A stretch of 64,000 nt of DNA from an uncultured Thermotogae bacterium. GTDB taxonomy: Bacteria; Thermotogota; Thermotogae; Mesoaciditogales; Mesoaciditogaceae. Made by a program: the position numbers and the translations under genes. This document shows, piece by piece, positions 56,643 through 64,000 of this stretch. Each line of letters begins with the position of its first letter. Position 1 is the stretch's first letter. A model generated the notes under the pieces. It was given only the letters and a program-made list of their open reading frames with translations, ran no database searches and was not told the origin of the DNA. Where the stretch lies: the NCBI GenBank assembly GCA_913056255.1, contig CAJXLN010000001.1:1-64000 (forward strand), read 5' to 3'.

Positions 56643-57174
56643 TGATCTTTTACTCGTTGTGGATATGCAAAATGATTTTGTGACGCGAGGAGGCGCTTTG
56701 TATTTTCAATCTGCAGAAGACGTGAAATCGGTGGTTCTCGATTGCGTCAGTTCACATATTGAAAACGATCAGCATGTGATCTTTACACAAGATTGGCACA
56801 GTTCAGATGATGTCGAGTTCAAGTTATTCACGCCACATTGTGTAGCCAACACAGCTGGCGCCGAACTTTTCAAAGGGCTTAAAGAACTCGTTTGGAATTA
56901 CAGGTATGCTTACTTTATTCGTAAACGGAAGTTCTCCGCTTTTTACGGTACGGATCTCGATGAGATCTTGAAACATCTGGCACCAAAAAGAGTTGAAGTG
57001 TGTGGCGTAGCCACCAACATTTGTGTTATGTACACTGTTGAGGAATTGCGTAATAGAGAATATGATGTTGTACTTTATGAAAACGGAGTGGCTTCTTACG
57101 ATAATTCTTTGCACCAATTCGCAATTTCTCAGATGAAAAATGTCCTCGGTGCGAAATTAGAAAAGTGGAGGTGA
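56635..57174 (+). CDS. pncA: Nicotinamidase (isochorismatase fold)
   Basis: Deamidates nicotinamide to nicotinate, feeding PncB encoded next. 179 aa. Catalytic Asp in LLVVDMQNDF, metal site with TQDWHSSDDVEF (PncA: QDWHP..H), Lys in RKRKFSAFYGT, and the nucleophilic Cys in GVATNICVMYT. The metal-site His spacing is slightly unusual. Confidence 0.9.
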   Translation: MRDDLLLVVDMQNDFVTRGGALYFQSAEDVKSVVLDCVSSHIENDQHVIFTQDWHSSDDVEFKLFTPHCVANTAGAELFKGLKELVWNYRYAYFIRKRKFSAFYGTDLDEILKHLAPKRVEVCGVATNICVMYTVEELRNREYDVVLYENGVASYDNSLHQFAISQMKNVLGAKLEKWR

Positions 57175-57180
57175 GATCTT

Positions 57181-58461
57181 TTGCGTGCAAAGCGCCTGGA
57201 TCCAAGAGTGTTCAAGGTACCCATCGATCGAATAAGAGCGGGGTATTATTCGGATAAGTATTTTACAAGGTACGTCGAGGTTCTAAAAAAAGACGATCAT
57301 CATCCGCGCGTTCTGTACCAGTATTTTCCGAGAAGAGATGCCGTGATTGTCGGTATAGATGAAGCACTGGCAATACTGAAATTGTGCACAGGTTACTACA
57401 AAAATGAGGAAAAAGCAGCGCGCTTATTTGATGAATTGCTTGGTGCAGAAAGGGAACTTCAAAATTCTGTATACGTTATGGATAGAAAAGGGATAGAAAA
57501 CGCCAATCGTAAAAGATGGGATCTTCGAGAAGCACTCAATAACTTATGGGTTGACAAATTCGACGAGATCGAAGTTAGAGCTTTGTACGATGGTGAAGAA
57601 GCACGCGACATGGAACCGATAATGACCATCGAAGGCGATCCATCTTATTTTGGATACCTTGAAACGGTATTGTTAGGTGTAATCGCACGTGGAAGCTCGA
57701 CAGCCACGGCTGTAAAGAAAGTTGTCAAGGTTGCACATAACAAACCGATTCTTTTCTTTTCAGCCAGATTTGATCATTACTGGGTTCAGGCTACAGATGG
57801 ATATGCAGCTTTCAAAGCCGGAGCGAACGTGGTTTCCACAGATGCGAATGCTGATTATTGGGGAGCGAAAGCCATGGGAACTGTCCCACATGCTTTGATA
57901 GCAGCGTATAATGGTTCCACTTCTCTCGCCACAATAAAGTTCGATCAGCACATAGATCCGAAAATAAACAGAATAATTCTCGTTGATTGGGAAAATGATG
58001 TGATAGGTACCACAAAGCGAATGATCAAGGATTTCTACGAATACGTAACGGGAGAAAAATACAGAAAAGGCGTACGGTTGAACGAAGTGATCGGATCTGG
58101 TGCAAAGAAAATATGGGGTGTGAGATTTGACACATCTGGATCGCTGCGTGATGTTTCTGTTACTCCTATTGGTGAGAGTTCTTTGGGGGTATGCCCAGAA
58201 TTGGTATGGAGAGCGAGAAAAGAGTTCGACACCATGGGACTCAACAACTTAAAAATAATAGTATCAGGCGGCTTTAACGCCGAAAAAATATCGCTTTTCG
58301 AGAAGTTGAATGTTCCCGTCGATTCATACGGAGTGGGATCGTCACTTTTAAAAGAAAAAGTGGACATTACCGCAGACATAGTTGAGGTCAACGGAGAACC
58401 TTGTGCGAAAGTCGGAAGAGCTAAAAAAGATTTTTCAAAACTTGAAAAGGTGGAATATTGA
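57181..58461 (+). CDS. pncB: Nicotinate phosphoribosyltransferase
   Basis: Makes NaMN from nicotinate and PRPP; NadD (34.8 kb) continues the path. 426 aa, TTG start with GGAGGTGAG 6 nt upstream. Type II barrel features: [52 protein letters not shown]. It ends 31 nt before pdxS. Confidence 0.93.
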   Translation: MRAKRLDPRVFKVPIDRIRAGYYSDKYFTRYVEVLKKDDHHPRVLYQYFPRRDAVIVGIDEALAILKLCTGYYKNEEKAARLFDELLGAERELQNSVYVMDRKGIENANRKRWDLREALNNLWVDKFDEIEVRALYDGEEARDMEPIMTIEGDPSYFGYLETVLLGVIARGSSTATAVKKVVKVAHNKPILFFSARFDHYWVQATDGYAAFKAGANVVSTDANADYWGAKAMGTVPHALIAAYNGSTSLATIKFDQHIDPKINRIILVDWENDVIGTTKRMIKDFYEYVTGEKYRKGVRLNEVIGSGAKKIWGVRFDTSGSLRDVSVTPIGESSLGVCPELVWRARKEFDTMGLNNLKIIVSGGFNAEKISLFEKLNVPVDSYGVGSSLLKEKVDITADIVEVNGEPCAKVGRAKKDFSKLEKVEY

Positions 58462-58492
58462 AGATATTAAGCTTCAAGGAGGTGTACAAAAA

Positions 58493-59371
58493 ATGGTCGA
58501 AAAAGGAACGTGGGTAATTAAAGAAGGATTTGCCGATATGTTTAAAAACGGTGTCATAATGGATGTAACGACACCTGAACAGGCAAAGATAGCCGAAGAA
58601 GCCGGTGCTGTAGCGGTTATGGCATTAGAGCGTGTGCCAGCCGATATAAGAAAAGCTGGTGGAGTGGCACGGATGGCCGATGTCGGTCTGATACGAAGAA
58701 TTATGAAAGAAGTGTCAATTCCAGTGATGGCCAAAGTTAGAATTGGACACATAGCAGAAGCCAGAATACTTGAATCCCTTGGAGTGGACTTCATCGATGA
58801 AAGCGAAGTGCTTACTCCAGCTGATGACAAGTTTCACATAAACAAATATGAATTCAAAGCTCCATTTGTATGTGGTGCACGTGATTTAGGCGAAGCACTC
58901 AGAAGAATTGCAGAGGGAGCTGCAATGATACGTACCAAAGGCGAAGCCGGAACTGGAAATATCGTGGAAGCCGTTAAGCACATGAGAACAGTTATGGATG
59001 CAATTCGTAGGGTTAAATCCATGGCTGACGAAGAGCTTGTTTCGTATGCCAAAGAACTGAACGCTCCTGTAGAACTACTGAGAATTGTGAAAGAGCGAGG
59101 AATGCTTCCAGTTGTCAATTTTGCAGCTGGCGGAGTGGCAACTCCAGCGGACGCTGCTCTGATGATGCTACTTGGTGCAGATGGGGTATTCGTCGGATCT
59201 GGCATCTTCAAATCTTCCAACCCAGCCAAAATGGCAAATGCTATCGTTCAGTCAGTTTTGCACTACGATGATCCAGACGAACTCGTAAGGATCAGTGAAG
59301 ATATAGGGCAGCCTATGGAAGGTCAGGAAGTGGAAAATCTCTCAGAAAAATTTCAAGAAAGAGGTTGGTGA
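58493..59371 (+). CDS. pdxS: Pyridoxal 5'-phosphate synthase subunit PdxS
   Basis: Forms PLP from ribose-5-P, glyceraldehyde-3-P and ammonia delivered by PdxT. 292 aa from [16 protein letters not shown], behind AAGGAGGTG; the track start is 37 codons too early within pncB. Catalytic Lys in [10 protein letters not shown] and the second in [24 protein letters not shown] structured leader lies between it and pdxT. Confidence 0.98.
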   Translation: MVEKGTWVIKEGFADMFKNGVIMDVTTPEQAKIAEEAGAVAVMALERVPADIRKAGGVARMADVGLIRRIMKEVSIPVMAKVRIGHIAEARILESLGVDFIDESEVLTPADDKFHINKYEFKAPFVCGARDLGEALRRIAEGAAMIRTKGEAGTGNIVEAVKHMRTVMDAIRRVKSMADEELVSYAKELNAPVELLRIVKERGMLPVVNFAAGGVATPADAALMMLLGADGVFVGSGIFKSSNPAKMANAIVQSVLHYDDPDELVRISEDIGQPMEGQEVENLSEKFQERGW

Positions 59372-59387
59372 ACCTCTTCCACATTAA

Positions 59388-59575
59388 TTGGGCGTGGTAA
59401 GTAGTACTCCTATTCCTGTTGTGAGGTGCTTTATGTCGATCATCTCCCGCATAAATGTGAAGGGCTTGCGAGAGAGAATAGTTGTACCGATGATTATAAC
59501 TATTCTTTTCGAAAGGAGGAGGCGTCAATTCCTCTCCAAAATGAATCGGGGAGTTTTCTTGATGCAAATTCTATG
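59388..59575 (+). repeat. Structured leader, IS200/IS605 right-end-like (copy B, before pdxT)
   Basis: Fills the unusual ~200-nt gap inside pdxS-pdxT. It contains TCTCCCGCATAAATGTGA, GTACCGATGATTATAACTAT, then GAAAGGAGGAGGCGTCAATT and CCTCTCC with GGGGAG 10 nt later, closed by GCGTCAA/TTGATGC. Shared with copy A (11472-11612), with the same 35-nt distance to the start codon. It extends further upstream (from ~59388) than copy A and looks like the 3' end of an IS200/IS605 omega RNA; this family assignment is from memory and unproven. Confidence 0.6.
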
Positions 59576-60157
59576 AGAATCGGTGTGCTTGGAATGCAGG
59601 GTGACATAGAAGAACATCTTGCAGTGTTCAAAAGATTGAATGTAGATGCTTTTCGCGTGAAATCGTTAAAGGCACTCAATACGGTTGATGGACTCGTAAT
59701 CCCTGGAGGTGAAAGCACAACTATACTGCGATTGCTCAAGCTGACAGGATTGTTTGGAAAACTGAAAGATATGATACAGAAAGGCTTTCCCGTTTTTGGT
59801 ACATGTGCAGGAATGATTTTGCTTTCTAAAGAGATCACTTCTCATTCTGAGCAAGATGCCCTTAACGTTCTCGATATTTCAGTGAATCGCAATGGTTATG
59901 GGCGGCAAGTTGAATCGTTTGAAGTGGATCTATCAATTCCCTTGATCGGCGAAAAACCATTCAAGTCGATCTTCATTCGTGCCCCCCTGATCGTCAGAAC
60001 TGGCAAAGGTGTTAAAATCTTGGCAAGATACGATGGAACTCCAGTGATGGTACGCGAAGGTAACGTTATGGCTTCTTCCTTTCATCCAGAACTTTCCAAC
60101 GATTTGAGAATACACGAGTTGTTTCTCAGGATGGTAAAAGATGCTTCTCGTCATTGA
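59573..60157 (+). CDS. pdxT: Pyridoxal 5'-phosphate synthase glutaminase PdxT
   Basis: Supplies ammonia from glutamine to PdxS. 194 aa from MRIGVLGMQGDIEEHL; the track ORF runs back 49 codons through the leader element. Class I glutaminase: GGESTT, nucleophile PVFGTCAGMIL, and the SSFHPELS His-Glu pair. The Shine-Dalgarno before the ATG is weak (GATGC or a distant GGGGAG), which may matter for regulation. Overlaps coaX by 17 nt. Confidence 0.96.
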   Translation: MRIGVLGMQGDIEEHLAVFKRLNVDAFRVKSLKALNTVDGLVIPGGESTTILRLLKLTGLFGKLKDMIQKGFPVFGTCAGMILLSKEITSHSEQDALNVLDISVNRNGYGRQVESFEVDLSIPLIGEKPFKSIFIRAPLIVRTGKGVKILARYDGTPVMVREGNVMASSFHPELSNDLRIHELFLRMVKDASRH

Positions 60158-60905
60158 TGCCGGAAATACTCAAACGGTTCTTGGATTATGGAATAATAGA
60201 AAGATCATTGAAAGATGGCGCATAGGAAGCGTCAACATTTCAACCGAAGATGAGCTGTGGGTTCATGTGAACCATTTTCTCAGCTTTGGCGGATATGAAT
60301 TTCAGAACATCGAGGGACTTTGTGTTGCCTCGGTTGTCCCACAATTAAACAGCATTTTCAGGTACTTTTCAGAAAAGTATTTGAAAACTCTTCCACTCTT
60401 CGTGAAAGCAGAAGAGGTGAAATGGTTGAAATGGCACGTGAAGGCGCCATTCGAAATCGGAGCCGATAGAGTGGCAAATGTCATAGCGGCACGTGAGCTC
60501 TTTAAAAAAAATGTCATAGTCGTGGACTTCGGAACGGCGATTACACTCGATATACTGACAGATGTCTATGAGGGCGGTTCCATCCTTTTAGGGCCTCGTA
60601 CCGCAATGAAGGCCATGTTTTCCAGCACCGCAAAACTTCCATTTGTAGATGACGAAATTCCATCGTCTTCTGTGGGAAGAGACACCGCTACCAACATACA
60701 ATCTGGAGTTATGCTCGGTACGATCATGGCGATTGACGGATTGATATCCAGTTATGAGATGGAACTATCCAGAAAATTCAAGATCGTCTCCAGCGGTGGG
60801 CAGGGAGAGTCACTTTCCAAAATGTCCAAAAAAACGATGAAATACATCCCTGATCTCACATTGTTCGGTATCGCAACTTACCATAGGAAAATGTCAGAAA
60901 GATGA
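60141..60905 (+). CDS. coaX: Type III pantothenate kinase
   Basis: First step of CoA synthesis. 254 aa, ASKHA fold: IDAGNTQTVLGLW, GADRVANVIAA, VVDFGTAITLDIL, GGSILLGPRTAMKAM. Type III enzymes are not feedback-inhibited by CoA. It sits in the NAD/PLP/CoA cofactor cluster with overlaps at both ends. Confidence 0.95.
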   Translation: MLLVIDAGNTQTVLGLWNNRKIIERWRIGSVNISTEDELWVHVNHFLSFGGYEFQNIEGLCVASVVPQLNSIFRYFSEKYLKTLPLFVKAEEVKWLKWHVKAPFEIGADRVANVIAARELFKKNVIVVDFGTAITLDILTDVYEGGSILLGPRTAMKAMFSSTAKLPFVDDEIPSSSVGRDTATNIQSGVMLGTIMAIDGLISSYEMELSRKFKIVSSGGQGESLSKMSKKTMKYIPDLTLFGIATYHRKMSER

Positions 60906-62233
60906 AGGCACTACTCGTAAATCCATACATCTACGATGTGTCCGCTTACGATTATTGGTTAAAACCAGTAGGATTGCTTTACATAGCGACAGCACTTGAA
61001 AAATCTGGTGTAGAAGTGAAACTACTGGATTTTCTCGATCGACACCTTCCAGGAAATAACGTGCACGATGGCCCATACGGTACGGGAAAATTTTCCTCAA
61101 TTGTTGTGAAATCATTGATGAATGAGTACGGAATTCCCAGATATCTGAAACGTTATGGTGCACCAGAGGAGATATTGAATACATTGAACTTTTCTCCAGA
61201 TGTTGTGTTGATCACATCTATGATGACGTACTGGTACGGTGGAGTATTCGAAACGATAAAAATGATAAAAAAGAACTTCAACGTTCCCGTGATTCTCGGT
61301 GGAAACTACCCGACTTTATTGCCGGAACACGCTAAACTTTCTGGAGCGGATGTCATTGTTGAAGGAGATGGAATTCCCAAAATTTACGACATTCTGGAAG
61401 CAGTTACGGGGACAAAGGTCGAACATACCGTCGGCGAAAATTGGTTTGAAGAAATAACGCCGGACAATTCGCTTTATCCTAAGATAGAATCCGCTGTTAT
61501 TCATACAACTTTTGGTTGTCCTTACAGATGCACGTACTGTGTAGCGTGGAAAAAAGGATTCAAAGTCAGACCGGTAAATTCCGTTTTGAAAGAGATACAA
61601 GAACTGAAAAAACGTGGTGTCAAAGATATAGCTTTTTACGATGATGCGCTCCTTGTGAAGCGTGAGCGATTTAAGAAAATTCTCAAAGGGCTTCCAAATG
61701 ATATCCGTTATCATCTTCCAAATGGAATACACGCTGCGCTTTTAGACGAGGAAATAGCCAAACTTTTGAAAGAAAAGAATTTTCACACAATTCGACTAGG
61801 ATATGAAACCGGAGATGCAGCACTTCAAAAAAAGACTGGAGGTAAGGTAGACAACACGTCATTCCAGCGTGCCGTTGAATTGCTGAAAAGTGTTGGATTT
61901 GATTCAAAAGATGTTGGAGCTTACATGATCGTTGGGCTTCAAGATCAAAGTTTTGAGTCAGCCCTTGAAGATGTGAAATTTTTGGCACGAATGGGTGTAA
62001 AACCTGTGATCAACGAGTACACGTTAATCCCAGGATCGCTAGACTGGCAAGTGGCATTGAATCAAGGTTTAGTTGATGAAAACGTAGATCCGTTTATGCT
62101 GAACAATTCTTTGATTTCTTATTGGTGGAAAGGCTCCATGGGAATAAAAAAGATAGATATTCTGAAGAACGTTGTTCGTCGCTTCGTAACAGGGAAAATT
62201 TCTCTCGATGAACTCCTTAAATTCAAGGTATAG
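60902..62233 (+). CDS. B12-binding-domain radical SAM protein
   Basis: 443 aa. N-terminal cobalamin-binding-like Rossmann domain (KALLVNPYIYD ... VILGGNYPTLLPEHAKLSGADVIVEGDG), then radical SAM core with GCPYRCTYC (CxxxCxxC) near residue 205, GYETGDAAL, and a C-terminal helical tail. Such proteins do methylations, ring formations or thiolations; substrate unknown. ATGA overlap with coaX suggests cofactor-related co-expression. Confidence 0.88.
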   Translation: MKALLVNPYIYDVSAYDYWLKPVGLLYIATALEKSGVEVKLLDFLDRHLPGNNVHDGPYGTGKFSSIVVKSLMNEYGIPRYLKRYGAPEEILNTLNFSPDVVLITSMMTYWYGGVFETIKMIKKNFNVPVILGGNYPTLLPEHAKLSGADVIVEGDGIPKIYDILEAVTGTKVEHTVGENWFEEITPDNSLYPKIESAVIHTTFGCPYRCTYCVAWKKGFKVRPVNSVLKEIQELKKRGVKDIAFYDDALLVKRERFKKILKGLPNDIRYHLPNGIHAALLDEEIAKLLKEKNFHTIRLGYETGDAALQKKTGGKVDNTSFQRAVELLKSVGFDSKDVGAYMIVGLQDQSFESALEDVKFLARMGVKPVINEYTLIPGSLDWQVALNQGLVDENVDPFMLNNSLISYWWKGSMGIKKIDILKNVVRRFVTGKISLDELLKFKV

Positions 62234-62355
62234 AGAAAATTTATCTTCAGGAATTCTTGAAGATGCGTTTGACGTACTAATCGGTGCTTCAGAAAGAACT
62301 TGAAAAAATATAAGAGGAATTACATCTTTGAATAAATGTTAGGAGGAAACGGGAT

Positions 62356-63525
62356 ATGGCGCTTTTATCTTTCTGGTGGCACATGGGTTTTCTTTCTTTT
62401 GCCTCTACCATGTTCGGCACGAATACTGTGGTGTCAGCTTACCTTAACAAAGTTTATCATTCCCCAATACTGATAGGTATAGTCACGTCTATTCTGATGG
62501 GATTGCCTGCCATAACTCAATTGCTCTTTGCCAATTTCTTGAGATCAAAAAAATTCAAAAAACCATATTTGATATTCGGAATAATCACAAGAGCTTCAAC
62601 TCTCTTTATGCTTTCAGTTGTAGCTTTCTTCATTGTGTCCAACTCCGTATGGGGAATCATTGCAATTGTTGGATTGTTCGTGATATTCGCTACGACGGGC
62701 TCTTTCGCTGGAATAGCTTACATGGATCTGCTTGGCAAAACTATTCCAAACGAAAAAAGGTATTACTTCTTTCCTGTGAGACAGGTTTTTGCCGGTTTGG
62801 CCTCACTTCTTGCAGGCATTTTGGTTAAATACACACTCGACGCTTTTGACTTTCCGCATAACTACAGTATGCTCTTCCTTTTTGCCGCTATTAGTTTGGC
62901 CATGGCAACTGGGTTCTTCTGGTTTTTGAAAGAACCTCCAGGAGAAATTGAACCCCGCATCTCCACGATCAAAACGATCAAATCCATCCCGTCTCTTCTC
63001 AAAGATCGAAAACTCTTTTGGTATGAGATCGTCCAAATTTTAAGCGGAATCAACTTGATGGTTCTTCCGTTCTACACAGTTTATACAATGAACAAGTTTG
63101 GGAATATTGTGGGAAATCTTGTGATATTTCAAGTCCTTGGAATGATATTTTCCAATCTCCTTTGGGCTATCCTGGCAAAACATTTCGGAAATGTGATTAT
63201 AGCAAAGATCGCCGCACTGTTAGCCGCTTCTGTTGCAATATCGATTTCATTTCTTCCGTCGTTGGCATGGTATTATGTGCTCTTCGTCGTCATAGGCTTT
63301 GTTCTAGGCGCGAGAGGAGTTTTCATGGATGCTTACCTTATAGAAATAGCACCTGAGAAAAAACGTGTTATGTACGTTGGCATAAGAGGAACAATTGGAT
63401 TTGTAGGTTCTTTGTTCTCACTTTTTGGAGGTTTTTTCGTTGGAGCGTTTGGATTCTTTCCGATATTTATTTTCGCGTTTTTTGGCTTGTCTGTCGCATT
63501 CTCACTTACTTTTAAACTGGGATGA
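62356..63525 (+). CDS. MFS transporter
   Basis: 389 aa with ~12 TM segments and the central loop near residue 200 (KEPPGEIEPRISTIKTIKSIPSLLKDRKLFW). Strong AGGAGGAAAC start. Substrate unknown. The 122 nt before it separate it from the cofactor run; no clear promoter was found there. Confidence 0.85.
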   Translation: MALLSFWWHMGFLSFASTMFGTNTVVSAYLNKVYHSPILIGIVTSILMGLPAITQLLFANFLRSKKFKKPYLIFGIITRASTLFMLSVVAFFIVSNSVWGIIAIVGLFVIFATTGSFAGIAYMDLLGKTIPNEKRYYFFPVRQVFAGLASLLAGILVKYTLDAFDFPHNYSMLFLFAAISLAMATGFFWFLKEPPGEIEPRISTIKTIKSIPSLLKDRKLFWYEIVQILSGINLMVLPFYTVYTMNKFGNIVGNLVIFQVLGMIFSNLLWAILAKHFGNVIIAKIAALLAASVAISISFLPSLAWYYVLFVVIGFVLGARGVFMDAYLIEIAPEKKRVMYVGIRGTIGFVGSLFSLFGGFFVGAFGFFPIFIFAFFGLSVAFSLTFKLG

Positions 63526-63613
63526 GATTTGGGGAGGAGAAAAAGTCAAAAGATCTTTCATAGTTTCTTTGTCATTTTAAAAATATTGAGGCATTATATC
63601 TTCGAAACACAAT

Positions 63614-63687
63614 GTTCCTGCATCATATTCTTTGAATGAATTATTGGTTCTTCTCAATGATAAGACACAGGAACTTTTTCCTTTTTT
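63614..63687 (+). terminator. Possible terminator after MFS gene
   Basis: GTTCCTG ... CAGGAAC arms with a ~47-nt loop, followed by TTTTTCCTTTTTT. The loop is long, so the assignment is tentative. Rest of 63526-63734 shows no gene. Confidence 0.35.
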
Positions 63688-63734
63688 CAACTTTTACACC
63701 AAATTAGTTTACACTATCTCAAAAAATGAGTTTG

Positions 63735-63780
63735 AAAAAAACACATCGCCTACCTACCTGGTTTAGGTAAGTAAGCGATG
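63735..63780 (-). terminator. Intrinsic terminator of the ferritin gene
   Basis: Minus strand CATCGCTTACTTACC, loop, GGTAGGTAGGCGATG, then TGTTTTTTT. The 15-bp stem is complete when two T-G wobbles are allowed on the minus strand but has C-A mismatches on the plus strand, which fixes the direction. Confidence 0.85.
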
Positions 63781-63808
63781 ACACTATCTTCGGTAGAATT
63801 TCTTTGCT

Positions 63809-64000
63809 TTATTTTTCTCCACGCTGGCCTAACGCGTTATCCAGCATGAAGAGTCCGTTTTTAGACTCTCCTACGAATTTAAATTTGTCTACAATTTCGC
63901 TTGTGGAAGCTTCTTCCTCAACTTGTTCATTTACGAACCATTGCAAAAAGCCCTCCGTTGCGTTATCATTTTCATTTCTTGCAAGACGCACCAATTCATC
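63809..64000 (-). CDS. Ferritin, C-terminal part (runs off the window)
   Basis: Frame open to the window edge (at least 63 codons). [53 protein letters not shown] is the last third of bacterial non-haem ferritin (FtnA), with Gln and Glu of the ferroxidase site in FVNEQVEEE. Stores iron and removes Fe(II)/H2O2. The 5' part lies outside. Confidence 0.93.
   Translation of the reverse strand, partial: DELVRLARNENDNATEGFLQWFVNEQVEEEASTSEIVDKFKFVGESKNGLFMLDNALGQRGEK

Overview
The window looks like a chromosomal segment of a member of the Thermotogota (moderate-to-low GC, densely packed). Pointers are an EF-P whose tip reads MGRG as I remember it for Thermotoga, very long MalF/MalG permeases with large extracytoplasmic insertions, a PPi-type phosphofructokinase, a NuoE/NuoF-like (HydC/HydB-like) pair, and a c-subunit with a two-carboxylate, Na+-type site. 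The genus cannot be fixed from sequence alone; a mesophilic or deep branch such as Mesoaciditogales is only a guess. The left ~60% is mostly minus-strand genes, broken by a plus-strand block at 26.6-32.6 kb; after 51.8 kb most genes are on the plus strand.

Layout. (1) 0.4-14.8 kb, minus strand: efp, yqhY-type Asp23, nusB, fhs, folD, an xseB-like remnant, dxs, yloU, fakA, greA, lysS, glmM, uvrA. The efp-yqhY-nusB-folD-xse-dxs order is the classic bacterial order, here with fhs inserted in frame behind nusB. (2) 15.0-18.1 kb: TPR protein, then an oxidative-stress cassette (peroxiredoxin, broken superoxide reductase, MsrB-MsrA fusion) bounded by a dispersed repeat and a transposase relic. (3) 18.1-26.1 kb, minus: acpS, a membrane protein, an AlkP-superfamily phosphodiesterase, malG, malF, malE, with a terminator between malE and malF. 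(4) 26.5-32.6 kb: tRNA-Val on the minus strand, then plus-strand phosphohexomutase, metallophosphoesterase, DUF212, uvrB, rnhB. (5) 32.6-51.8 kb, minus: a MarR regulator with a DHFR-like reductase, then one very long co-directional run recJ, ruvX, atpZ/I/B/E/F/H/A/G/D/C, pfp, AMMECR1, unknown, minD, minE, yjbQ, a possible outer-membrane protein, obg, nadD, dipeptide epimerase. (6) 51.8-55.6 kb, plus: orphan Phd antitoxin with a palindromic operator, malK, tRNA-Ser, nuoE/nuoF-like pair. (7) 56.1-63.5 kb, plus: cofactor cluster (unknown, pncA, pncB, pdxS, pdxT, coaX), radical SAM, MFS. (8) Right edge: 3' end of a ferritin gene on the minus strand.

How it fits together: the Na+-type ATP synthase, a PPi-dependent PFK, a sugar ABC importer and NAD/PLP/CoA cofactor genes describe an anaerobic sugar fermenter with tight energy economy; SOR/peroxiredoxin/Msr/ferritin genes give (partly decayed) oxygen defence. 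No CRISPR array, prophage or intact transposon was seen.

The most unusual things are: two closely related structured leaders, resembling IS200/IS605 right ends, placed at exactly the same distance before the start codons of the unrelated genes folD and pdxT; the stop-less nusB-fhs junction with a strong internal ribosome site; a superoxide reductase gene killed by a TGA at a conserved Trp; a frameshifted xseB-like relic; a uvrA that seems to begin at CTG; and a NuoF-like protein whose N-terminal Fe-S domain has lost its cysteines. I did not find a clearly new multi-gene system.
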